From Novosphingobium sp. (GTDB lineage Bacteria > Pseudomonadota > Alphaproteobacteria > Sphingomonadales > Sphingomonadaceae): DNA of 5,294 nt. A program made the translations under genes and the position numbers. A model generated the notes under the pieces. It was not told where the DNA came from. It saw only the letters and a list, made by a program, of their open reading frames with translations, and searched no databases. Of the stretch, positions 1 through 5,294 are shown piece after piece; position 1 is the stretch's first letter, and each line of letters starts with the position of its first letter. The stretch spans positions 1 through 5,294 of the forward strand of contig JAIXYF010000059.1 of the NCBI GenBank assembly GCA_027490345.1, read 5' to 3'.

Positions 1-1133
1 CGATCACCTTTATAGGTGGCGGAAAGATCTTCCATCGCGCCCAGAAGCACCCGGTTCGCCTCGTCGCCGATGGCGTGGACGGCGATCTGGTACTGGTCCA
101 TCGCCGCGCGGCTCATCAGGTTGCCCAGCTGCGTCTGCGTGACACGGGGGAGGCCGCGCGTATCGGGCTTGTCGGCATAGGGCGCCTTGAGCCATGCGCC
201 GCGTGAACCGAGCGCCCCGTCCATGTAGAGCTTCACGCCGTTAAGCCGCAGCCGATCGGCATAGAGCCAGGGCGAGGGGCCGGGGCCGCCGATCTGAATC
301 GTGCTGTCGATCCCCGCGCCATAGGCCATGATCCGCACATAGAGCGTGTTCGCGTCTCCGGCGCGGCGGAAGGTCTGCCAGTCCTCCATGGTCGTGCCCA
401 TGTCGGCCACGGCCGTCAGCCCGCGCCGGTAAAACTCGCGCTGGGCAAGCCCAAGGGCGGCGTCATAATCGCGCGGGGTTGGCGGGGGGACTTTGGCTTC
501 GACAAGGTCTGACGCGTTGTCTACCAGCACGCCTGCCGGGCTGCCATCGGCCAGCCGGATGATCTCGCCGCCATTTGGCGCCTTGCTGGCCGCGGTCACG
601 CCGCCAGCCTTGAGCGCAGCGCTGTTGCCCCAGCCGGCATGGCCGTCCGCGCGGCCGAGCCAGACCGGGCGATCCGCCACCACGCTGTCAAGCTCGGCAG
701 CAGTGGGAAAGCGGCCGAGATTCCAGCGTTCCTGATTCCAGCCGCGTCCCAGCAGCCATGGCCGGTCCGGGTGGGCCTTTGCATATGCTGCGATCTTTTC
801 CAGCGCTTCGGCCAGGCTGTTGGTTTCGGACAAGTCGAGCGTCATCGCGGCAAAGCCGGTGCTCATCACATGGACATGCGCGTCGATCAGGCCGGGCAGC
901 AGGATCCGTCCCTTGCCGTCGATGTGATACTGAAAGCCCTTCTTCGGGGTCTTTTCGCCTTCGTGGATCAGCGCCTTCACCACCCCGGCATCGTCCATCA
1001 GCATGGCCTTGAACCGTTCGACCTGGCCGTCCGCGCCGATGGTCTGGCCCGCCACGTTGTCGATCAGCGTATCGGCGTGGGCTGGGGTGGCAAGGGCAGC
1101 AGCGGCGGCCAGCAGAATGGCGCGCGCCATCAT
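1..1133 (-). CDS. Exported amidohydrolase, YtcJ-like (Amidohydro_3 type), C-terminus missing
   Basis: Metal-dependent hydrolase of the amidohydrolase superfamily; substrate unknown, members act on amide or related C-N bonds. The frame is open from the start codon to the window edge, 377 codons, so roughly the last third of a usual ~550-residue family member lies outside. Residues 1-20 form a Sec signal peptide (Arg4, then an Ala/Leu-rich core, then AHA before Asp21), which predicts a periplasmic enzyme. Metal-site motifs are visible: LLPGLIDAHVHV with His86 and His88, GRGWNQE at 129-135, GVKLYMDGALGSRGA with Lys301 (the position carboxylated in many relatives) and Asp305, and VHAIGDEAN with His353. 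The final catalytic Asp region is not in the window. Two adjacent ATGs (1133 and 1130) compete as start; a GGGGA stretch lies 4 or 7 bases upstream. It is the second gene after the dehydrogenase and overlaps its stop codon, so it is almost certainly cotranscribed. The family call is firm; the substrate is not inferable. Confidence 0.9.
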   Translation of the reverse strand, partial: MMARAILLAAAAALATPAHADTLIDNVAGQTIGADGQVERFKAMLMDDAGVVKALIHEGEKTPKKGFQYHIDGKGRILLPGLIDAHVHVMSTGFAAMTLDLSETNSLAEALEKIAAYAKAHPDRPWLLGRGWNQERWNLGRFPTAAELDSVVADRPVWLGRADGHAGWGNSAALKAGGVTAASKAPNGGEIIRLADGSPAGVLVDNASDLVEAKVPPPTPRDYDAALGLAQREFYRRGLTAVADMGTTMEDWQTFRRAGDANTLYVRIMAYGAGIDSTIQIGGPGPSPWLYADRLRLNGVKLYMDGALGSRGAWLKAPYADKPDTRGLPRVTQTQLGNLMSRAAMDQYQIAVHAIGDEANRVLLGAMEDLSATYKGD

Positions 1134-1142
1134 GCGTTCCCC
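1128..1142 (-). promoter_or_regulatory. Ribosome-binding site and overlapping stop/start junction
   Basis: On the minus strand a GGGGA purine run (1142-1138) precedes two tandem start codons, ATGATG (1133-1128). The dehydrogenase stop TGA occupies 1132-1130, inside this hexamer. The first ATG therefore gives a 4-base ATGA overlap with a 4-base spacer to the purine run, and the second gives a 1-base TGATG overlap with a more usual 7-base spacer. Such arrangements typically couple translation of the two genes. The spacing mildly favours the second ATG, which would shorten the protein by one residue. Confidence 0.6.
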
Positions 1143-2038
1143 CGGCGCGGCAGGCGGCGGATGAGCGCGCTGGTATCCTGCCGCCCGCCGCCAAGCGCCT
1201 GCACATCGGCATAGAACTGGTCGATCAGTGCTGTTGTGGGAACGCTGGCGCCCACGCTGCGCGCTTCCTCTATCGCAAGGCCCAGATCCTTGCGCATCCA
1301 GTCTACGGCAAAGCCGAAATCGAACTCGTCCTGCGCCATCGTGTGCCAGCGGTTGTCCATCTGCCATGATTGCGCCGCGCCGCCGGAAATCGCCTCGAAC
1401 ACTTTGTCGAGATCGAGCCGGGCGGCCTGCGCAAATCGGATCGCTTCGGCAAGGCCCGCAATGGCGCCCGCGATGCACATCTGGTTGGCCATCTTGGCGG
1501 TCTGCCCCGCGCCGGGTTTGCCGACATGGACCACGCGCTTGGCATAGGCGGAAAGCACGCCGCGCGCGGCATCGACCGCCTTTTCACTGCCGCCGCACAT
1601 GATCGAAAGCGTGCCAGCCTCTGCCCCCGATTGCCCGCCGGTGACCGGGGCATCGACGCAAAGCAGTTCCTTGTCGCGGCCTTCCACGGCGATCTGGCGG
1701 GCAATTCGCGCCGAAACGGTGGTATGATCGATGAACAAGGCGCCTCGGCGCAGCGTGGCAAACACGCCCGTGGGGCTGAGCACGACATCGGACAGATCGT
1801 CATCGTTGCCAACGCATGTGATGACCACGTCCGCGCCTTCTGCGGCTTCCGCCGGGCTGGAGACCACGCGCGCGGCAAGGCCGGGATGCGCTGCCTGCCA
1901 CGCCTCGGCGCGGGCCGGGGTGCGATTGTAGATGGTAAGCGTGTGACCGGCGGTGCCGAGGTGGCGGGCCATCGCCCCGCCCATCACGCCAAGACCGAGG
2001 AAGGACACGTTGAGCGGCTGAGTGGGTGCGTCTGTCAT
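1130..2038 (-). CDS. NAD(P)-dependent beta-hydroxyacid dehydrogenase, 3-hydroxyisobutyrate dehydrogenase family
   Basis: Cytoplasmic 302-residue oxidoreductase, the usual length for the 3-hydroxyisobutyrate dehydrogenase / tartronate semialdehyde reductase / GLYR-type family, which oxidises or reduces short beta-hydroxyacids. The N-terminal Rossmann fold shows VSFLGLGVMGG (residues 11-21, GxGxxG) and YNRT at 37-40 after the second strand. The substrate motif is DAPVTGG at 129-135; position 133 is Thr where family members commonly have Ser. The catalytic lysine motif GAGQTAKMANQ places Lys182 and Asn185 in the active site, and KDLGLA (Lys250) is the second conserved lysine. All key residues are present, so it should be active. 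The exact substrate cannot be told from sequence. The start ATG gives a family-typical short leader before the first strand; no strong Shine-Dalgarno precedes it. It leads a two-gene operon with the exported amidohydrolase, which suggests catabolism of an acyl or amide compound, but that link is inference. Confidence 0.93.
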   Translation of the reverse strand: MTDAPTQPLNVSFLGLGVMGGAMARHLGTAGHTLTIYNRTPARAEAWQAAHPGLAARVVSSPAEAAEGADVVITCVGNDDDLSDVVLSPTGVFATLRRGALFIDHTTVSARIARQIAVEGRDKELLCVDAPVTGGQSGAEAGTLSIMCGGSEKAVDAARGVLSAYAKRVVHVGKPGAGQTAKMANQMCIAGAIAGLAEAIRFAQAARLDLDKVFEAISGGAAQSWQMDNRWHTMAQDEFDFGFAVDWMRKDLGLAIEEARSVGASVPTTALIDQFYADVQALGGGRQDTSALIRRLPRRGNA

Positions 2039-2039
2039 G

Positions 2040-2075
2040 CTTCAGGTTTCTAACCACTTTGCCGCGCGCTGCCAG
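2040..2075 (-). promoter_or_regulatory. Candidate promoter for the dehydrogenase/amidohydrolase operon
   Basis: Reading the minus strand, CTGGCA (2075-2070) matches 4 of 6 bases of the TTGACA -35 consensus, and TAGAAA (2052-2047) matches 4 of 6 of the TATAAT -10 consensus, with a 17-base spacer. The predicted transcription start would fall about 2 bases before the ATG at 2038, implying a leaderless or nearly leaderless mRNA, in keeping with the lack of a clear Shine-Dalgarno there. In GC-rich DNA such partial matches occur by chance, so this is only a candidate. Confidence 0.22.
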
Positions 2076-2145
2076 CCCCTTCACGCGGGCGTGGTTGTAT
2101 TTGCCGCTTGTGCGGCTGCGGGCAGAGCGGCTAGCCACGCGGACT

Positions 2146-2505
2146 ATGCTGCAGCGCAACAGAATCGCCGGTTTTGCCGTCCTTGCCTTCTGGGGCTGTC
2201 TTGCAGGGGCGGTGGCGCTGGCGTTGATGCCCCACCCGCCGCACATGCCCAAGCTGGGCGACAAGGCGCAGCACATGCTGGCCTTCGGGACGCTGGCTTT
2301 CCTGGGTGCCGTGGCCTTTCCGCGTTTTCCCCGGCTGCATCTGGCGGAGCGGCTTTCGTTCATCGGCGCTTTGGTGGAAGTGCTGCAGGCGATTCCGGCG
2401 CTGCACCGCCATTGCGATATCCGCGATTGGATCGCCGATACGCTGGCCATCGCCGGCGTGCTGGCTGTCATGGCAGTGTTCAGGCGGCCGCGAGCCCAGT
2501 CTTAG
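2146..2505 (+). CDS. VanZ-like small integral membrane protein
   Basis: A 119-residue protein with about four hydrophobic segments (roughly 8-28, 44-59, 69-86 and 96-112), so an inner-membrane protein. The pattern is that of short VanZ-family proteins: a GDKAQHMLAF motif after the first helix (Asp39, Lys40, His43), then GALVEVLQ (Glu78, Gln81), then an Asp-containing loop leading into the last helix (Asp91, Asp94). In the last helix, where VanZ proteins usually show an N-x-x-G pattern, this one has ADTLAI, so Asn is replaced by Asp98 and Gly by Ala101. VanZ is named from teicoplanin resistance, but the function of short proteobacterial members is unknown and no resistance role should be inferred. 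The ATG at 2146 is chosen because it begins just before the first helix. In-frame GTG 2110 or ATG 2026 would add a charged, non-family leader, and 2026 would overlap the divergent gene. No good Shine-Dalgarno is visible. It lies 54 bases before the threonine ammonia-lyase gene and may share its transcript. Confidence 0.8.
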   Translation: MLQRNRIAGFAVLAFWGCLAGAVALALMPHPPHMPKLGDKAQHMLAFGTLAFLGAVAFPRFPRLHLAERLSFIGALVEVLQAIPALHRHCDIRDWIADTLAIAGVLAVMAVFRRPRAQS

Positions 2506-2548
2506 GAGCTCAGCGCTTCGGCGGTTCCCATGTGGGCAGGTTTCGACT

Positions 2549-2553
2549 AGGGG
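2549..2553 (+). promoter_or_regulatory. Shine-Dalgarno site of the threonine ammonia-lyase gene
   Basis: AGGGG sits 6 bases before the ATG at 2560. It is the clearest Shine-Dalgarno on the plus strand of this window and supports that start over later in-frame codons. No terminator or obvious promoter is seen in the 54-base gap after the VanZ-like gene, so readthrough is plausible. Confidence 0.55.
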
Positions 2554-2559
2554 CGGGCG

Positions 2560-3792
2560 ATGACCATCACTGCTCCCGCCGCCCTGCTGACCCTTGACGA
2601 CGTTCGTGCCGCCGCCGCCCGCATTGCAGGCCAGGTCGTGCGCACGCCCACGATGTACAGCAAGACGCTGAGCGAGATTACTGGCGCGGAGATCTGGCTC
2701 AAGTTCGAGAACCTGCAGTTCACGGCTGCCTACAAAGAGCGCGGCGCGCTCAATGCACTGCTCCAGCTTTCGGACGAGCAGCGCGCGAAAGGCGTGATCG
2801 CGGCTTCGGCGGGCAATCATGCTCAAGGCCTGTCGTATCATGGTACGCGGCTGGGCATGCCGGTCACCATCGTGATGCCGCGCACCACGCCCACCGTGAA
2901 GATCATGCAGACCGAAAGCGTCGGCGGTACGGTCGTGCTGGAGGGTGAGACGTTCGACGACGCTTATGCTCACGCACGCCTGCTGGAAGCCGAGCGCGGC
3001 ATGACATTCGTCCACCCCTTCGATGATCCGCAAGTTGCTGCCGGGCAGGGCACTGTTGCGCTCGAAATGCTGGAGGATGTGCCCGAACTCGAAACGCTGG
3101 TGGTGCCGATTGGCGGCGGCGGGCTGTTCAGCGGCATGGGCACGGCGGCGCGCGGTCTGAAGCCCTCGATCGGGCTGATCGGGGTGCAGGCCACGCTGTT
3201 TCCGTCGATGTACGCCAAGCTCAAGGGACTGGATCTGCCTTGCGGCGGGGATACCATCGCCGAAGGCATCGCGGTGAAAGAGCCGGGCACGTTCACCTCG
3301 GCTGTGCTCAAGAAGATTGCCGATGATGTGGTGCTGGTGGGCGAACCGGCGCTGGAAACAGCCGTTGCGCTGCTGCTGCAGATCGAGAAAACCGTCGTCG
3401 AAGGCGCAGGCGCGGCCGGCCTTGCCGCTGTGATGACGCACCGCAAGCGTTTTGCCGGGCGCAAGATCGGCCTCGTGCTGTGCGGCGGCAATATCGACAC
3501 GCGGCTGCTCGCCAATGTGCTGCTGCGCGATCTGGCGCGTTCGGGCCGCCTTGCGCGCCTGCGCCTCACCTTGCAGGACCGGCCCGGCGCGCTGTTCAAG
3601 GTGGTGGAGGATTTCAACCGCCACCAGGTCAATATTCTGGAAGTCTGGCACAACCGCATTTTCACCTCGCTGCCGGCCAAGGGCCTGACCGCCGAGATCG
3701 AATGCGAGGCGCGCGACCGCGAGCAGATCGACCTGCTCGTCGCCAGCTTGCGCAACAAGGGCTATGATGTGCAGCAGGTGGAGCTGGGTTAA
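2560..3792 (+). CDS. ilvA: Threonine ammonia-lyase (threonine dehydratase), medium form with one C-terminal ACT domain
   Basis: Cytoplasmic PLP enzyme that deaminates threonine to 2-oxobutanoate (often also serine to pyruvate), feeding isoleucine synthesis or amino-acid catabolism. Residues about 10-325 are the fold-type II PLP catalytic domain: FTAAYKERGALN with the Schiff-base Lys59, SAGNHAQG at 83-90 for substrate and cofactor contact, the phosphate-binding GGGGL loop at 185-189, EGAGAAG at 281-287 and LCGGNID at 307-313. Residues about 331-408 form a single ACT-like domain that starts at the LTLQDRPGALFKVVEDF stretch, the usual place for amino-acid feedback. At 410 residues it lies between the ACT-less catabolic TdcB (~330) and biosynthetic IlvA with two ACT-like units (~510), and fits the medium-form family (TIGR01127 type). 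The lysine motif reads FTAAYK rather than the commoner FTGSFK; the lysine is kept, so activity is expected. Whether its role is biosynthetic or catabolic is not settled by sequence alone. Confidence 0.95.
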   Translation: MTITAPAALLTLDDVRAAAARIAGQVVRTPTMYSKTLSEITGAEIWLKFENLQFTAAYKERGALNALLQLSDEQRAKGVIAASAGNHAQGLSYHGTRLGMPVTIVMPRTTPTVKIMQTESVGGTVVLEGETFDDAYAHARLLEAERGMTFVHPFDDPQVAAGQGTVALEMLEDVPELETLVVPIGGGGLFSGMGTAARGLKPSIGLIGVQATLFPSMYAKLKGLDLPCGGDTIAEGIAVKEPGTFTSAVLKKIADDVVLVGEPALETAVALLLQIEKTVVEGAGAAGLAAVMTHRKRFAGRKIGLVLCGGNIDTRLLANVLLRDLARSGRLARLRLTLQDRPGALFKVVEDFNRHQVNILEVWHNRIFTSLPAKGLTAEIECEARDREQIDLLVASLRNKGYDVQQVELG

Positions 3793-3990
3793 CGCTGTCT
3801 GGTCATACCTTCGGCGGGGACTTCCCGTTTCGGCACGCCGGGCAGCCCCCGCACCGCGCCGGATCGAAATCCCTGCTGATTAACTACCTTTGGTGGTTAA
3901 TGGCTCTTTCACCAAGCGCGCGGCTGAGGCATGTTCCTCTTGTCAGCGCTTCCGGATGGTCCGGCGGCGGACTAGGATACCGCCAAGGCC
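3793..3990 (+). other. Spacer between ilvA and bpt
   Basis: 198 bases without a supportable gene. The first part (3811-3862) is GC-rich with several short inverted repeats, such as CGGC-AC-GCCG at 3831-3840 and GGG-CAG-CCC at 3839-3847, but no stem followed by a T-run, so no clear intrinsic terminator for ilvA. A distinct AT-richer patch at 3879-3900 carries the inverted repeat listed separately. A second 6-base inverted pair, TTGGTG (3890-3895) and CACCAA (3910-3915), overlaps it. The bpt promoter presumably lies here, but I could not find a convincing -35/-10 pair. Confidence 0.5.
3880..3900 (+). repeat. 21-base inverted repeat upstream of bpt, possible operator or RNA hairpin
   Basis: The left arm TTAACTACC (3880-3888) and right arm GGTGGTTAA (3892-3900) are separated by TTT. 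Eight of nine positions pair as DNA. The ninth (T3885 with G3895) is a mismatch in DNA but a G-U wobble in a plus-strand RNA, so the transcript could form a complete 9-pair hairpin. It stands out as an AT-rich island in GC-rich surroundings, centred about 100 bases before the bpt start. It could be a binding site for a dimeric repressor or part of the leader. There is no T-run after it, so a standard terminator is unlikely. Function is unknown. Confidence 0.5.
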
Positions 3991-4881
3991 GTGACTGCGC
4001 CCGTCCGCTTTCCCCGCTTCTTCGTGACCAGCCCGAGCCCGTGCCCCTATCTGCCGGGGAAGACGGAGCGCAAGGTGTTCACCGAGCTCAAAGGCCCCAA
4101 TGCCGACGAGCTGAACGATGCGCTAGGCCGGATCGGTTTCCGGCGCAGCCAGACCGTGGCCTATCGTCCCAGCTGCATCGATTGTTCGGCCTGCATTTCG
4201 GTGCGCGTGGTGGCGGGCGATTTTGTGCCATCGGCCACGCAGCGCAAGAACCTGAAGCGCAACAGCGATCTCGTCGTCACTGCCTGCAAGCCCTGGTCCA
4301 CGCCCGAACAGTTCGAGCTGCTCCAGCGCTATCTGGCCGCGCGCCATCCCGGCGGCGGGATGGCAGCCATGGACGAGATGGACTTTGCCGACATGGTCGA
4401 GCACACGCCGGTCAGCACATTCGTGATCGAATACCGCGAGCCTTCGGTGGATGGAAAGCCGGGCAAGCTGGTCGGCGCTTGCCTGACCGACCGGCAGGGC
4501 GACGGCCTTTCGATGATCTACAGCTTCTACGAGCCCGATCAGCCGGATATGCCGGCGCCCGGGCGCCGGGGGCTTGGCAATTTCATCATTCTGGACCACA
4601 TCCTCCATGCCGCGCGGATCGGCCTGCCTTATGTCTATCTCGGATATTGGGTCGAAGGATCGGCGCGGATGCAGTACAAGGTGCGTTATCGGCCGCTGGA
4701 ACGGCTGGGCCGCGAAGGATGGGAACGCTTTGACCCCGATGAGCAGGCCCGCGCGATTGGCCGCGCCGCGACCGCGAACGGGGCGGATCGGCGGATCGCG
4801 GATGATACCGGCAAGGACGGCCTGCTGGACGGGCTGCGCGATGATCTGGCTGCTGCCCAGGGCCCCTATCGCCACATCTGA
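3991..4881 (+). CDS. bpt: Aspartate/glutamate leucyltransferase (Bpt)
   Basis: Cytoplasmic aminoacyl-tRNA-protein transferase that adds Leu from Leu-tRNA to proteins with N-terminal Asp or Glu, creating N-degrons read by ClpS and degraded by ClpAP. At 296 residues it holds both family parts: an N-terminal region with FFVTSPSPCPYLPGK (Cys18) and the cysteine cluster SCIDCSACIS (Cys62, Cys65, Cys68), then an acyltransferase-like C-terminal domain with YSFYEPD at 177-183, a GRRGLGNFII stretch, YVYLGYWVEGSARMQYK at 214-230 and the YRPLE element that ends the core. About 45 residues after the core (250-296) form an Asp/Ala-rich extension beyond the usual end of the family. The start is GTG; it puts the FFVTSPSPCPYL motif at the expected distance from the N-terminus, and no in-frame ATG lies just upstream. 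Shine-Dalgarno spacing is poor (AGGA 13 bases or AAGG 2 bases before), which suggests modest expression. The next gene begins inside its end. Bpt rather than Ate1 is chosen because of size and bacterial motif style. Confidence 0.94.
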   Translation: MTAPVRFPRFFVTSPSPCPYLPGKTERKVFTELKGPNADELNDALGRIGFRRSQTVAYRPSCIDCSACISVRVVAGDFVPSATQRKNLKRNSDLVVTACKPWSTPEQFELLQRYLAARHPGGGMAAMDEMDFADMVEHTPVSTFVIEYREPSVDGKPGKLVGACLTDRQGDGLSMIYSFYEPDQPDMPAPGRRGLGNFIILDHILHAARIGLPYVYLGYWVEGSARMQYKVRYRPLERLGREGWERFDPDEQARAIGRAATANGADRRIADDTGKDGLLDGLRDDLAAAQGPYRHI

Positions 4882-5294
4882 GGCGGCGCGCGTAGGGCTG
4901 CCCGCCTCGCCTTTGGCCCCGCTTCTGGCCCTGCTTCTGGCCGGTCCGCTGGCGGGCGGCCTGCCCCAAGCCGCGCAGGCGCAATCGCGCAGCGCGGATC
5001 AGGCACTTGAAGACCTTATCCCCGATACGGCGCTGGATGATCCGGGATCGTGGGCGAATGATACCGAAGCCGCGAAAGTGCCCGTGCCCGATCCGGACGC
5101 GCTGCTGGCGCCCGAGGCGATTGCCCCGCTGACTGGCATTCCCGCGATGACCCTCGATTGGCCCGATGCCGCGCAGCTTCCGCCGATCGAACCGCTGACC
5201 CCCGATGCCGATATCGCAGCGTCTGCCGATGTGGCCAAGGCAGCAGGGGATGCGCTGGCCAGCGATTCGGACCCTGGCAGCGCGCGCGGCATCG
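4841..5294 (+). CDS. N-terminus of an exported protein, possibly TamA-type outer-membrane assembly factor
   Basis: The frame is open to the right edge: 151 codons from ATG 4841. Residues 1-24 are a short leader; 25-47 are a hydrophobic Leu/Ala segment ending AQA before Gln48, a plausible signal-peptidase site, so the mature protein is exported. After it comes a segment rich in Asp, Pro, Ala and Glu (LEDLIPDTALDDPGSW, then MTLDWPDAAQLPPIEPLTPD at about 101-120), probably an unstructured or linker region ahead of the main domain, which is not in the window. From memory of sphingomonad proteins, this Asp/Pro-rich start with a TLxWPD...LPxxEPLxPD pattern resembles the N-terminus of TamA/BamA-like beta-barrel proteins; that is recall, not a search, and no POTRA or barrel sequence is visible here. 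The start overlaps bpt by 41 bases. In-frame ATG 4802 and TTG 4913 are alternatives; 4841 is preferred because it gives a normal leader length. Coding is supported by the exported-protein architecture and an uninterrupted frame. Confidence 0.65.
   Translation, partial: MIWLLPRAPIATSEAARVGLPASPLAPLLALLLAGPLAGGLPQAAQAQSRSADQALEDLIPDTALDDPGSWANDTEAAKVPVPDPDALLAPEAIAPLTGIPAMTLDWPDAAQLPPIEPLTPDADIAASADVAKAAGDALASDSDPGSARGI

Noticed and set aside
639..1214. A 191-codon plus-strand frame opposite the amidohydrolase.
   Set aside because: It is antisense to a gene with clear metal-site motifs and a signal peptide; its composition is shadow-like.
2103..2116. A small hairpin, GCCGC-TTGT-GCGGC, in the divergent spacer.
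   Set aside because: A 5-base GC stem is expected by chance in sequence this GC-rich, and it has no T-run or recognised motif.
2026..2145. An upstream in-frame extension of the VanZ-like protein from ATG 2026 (or GTG 2110).
   Set aside because: It would overlap the divergent dehydrogenase start and add a 40-residue charged leader not expected for this family; ATG 2146 begins directly before the first helix.
2131..3651. A 506-codon open frame on the minus strand opposite the VanZ-like gene and ilvA.
   Set aside because: It runs antisense through a firmly identified enzyme gene. Its His/Gln/Arg-rich composition is typical of a GC-rich antisense shadow, and no domain is recognisable.
3811..3847. 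An intrinsic terminator after ilvA.
   Set aside because: Only 3-5 base GC stems are present and no T-run follows, so there is no support beyond general GC-richness.
3880..3900. A CtrA site, because TTAA occurs at both ends of the inverted repeat.
   Set aside because: The classical CtrA pattern needs TTAA-N7-TTAA in the same orientation; here the spacing is 13 bases. At most there are CtrA-like half-sites (reverse strand TTAACCAC).
3900..4733. A 277-codon plus-strand frame starting at the end of the inverted repeat and overlapping bpt.
   Set aside because: It is an alternative frame of bpt, Arg/Pro/Ala-rich with no motif, while the bpt frame contains all family motifs.
4999..5292. A Ser/Ala/Gly-rich 97-codon minus-strand frame at the right edge.
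   Set aside because: The low-complexity composition arises from reading the Asp/Pro/Ala codons of the exported protein on the opposite strand.

Overview
The window looks like ordinary chromosome of a GC-rich alphaproteobacterium, most likely a sphingomonad (Novosphingobium/Erythrobacter-like). This rests on the high GC content, the alphaproteobacterial form of a Bpt leucyltransferase, a medium-length threonine ammonia-lyase whose lysine motif reads FTAAYKERGA, and an Asp/Pro-rich exported N-terminus that resembles sphingomonad TamA-type proteins. The taxonomic call is inference from protein style, not from a marker gene. I see no tRNA, rRNA, CRISPR array, insertion sequence or phage gene.

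Layout. On the minus strand, positions 2038 down to 1 hold a two-gene operon. The first gene is a 3-hydroxyisobutyrate-dehydrogenase-family oxidoreductase. The second is an exported YtcJ-like amidohydrolase, cut off by the left edge of the window. The two genes overlap by 4 bases at an ATGATG junction. A 107-base divergent spacer (2039-2145) separates them from the plus-strand genes.

On the plus strand, a small VanZ-like four-helix membrane protein (2146-2505) is followed after 54 bases by threonine ammonia-lyase (2560-3792). A 198-base spacer (3793-3990) carries a 21-base inverted repeat. Next is bpt (3991-4881), the aspartate/glutamate leucyltransferase of the bacterial N-degron pathway. 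An exported protein, possibly the N-terminus of a TamA-type outer-membrane assembly factor, starts inside the last 41 bases of bpt and runs off the right edge.

The genes are metabolic and housekeeping units rather than one dedicated system: amino-acid or hydroxyacid catabolism on the left, threonine/serine deamination in the middle, and protein turnover plus envelope biogenesis on the right. I found no convincing undescribed system. The points most worth a second look are the inverted repeat upstream of bpt, the bpt/exported-protein overlap, and the dual-start operon junction.
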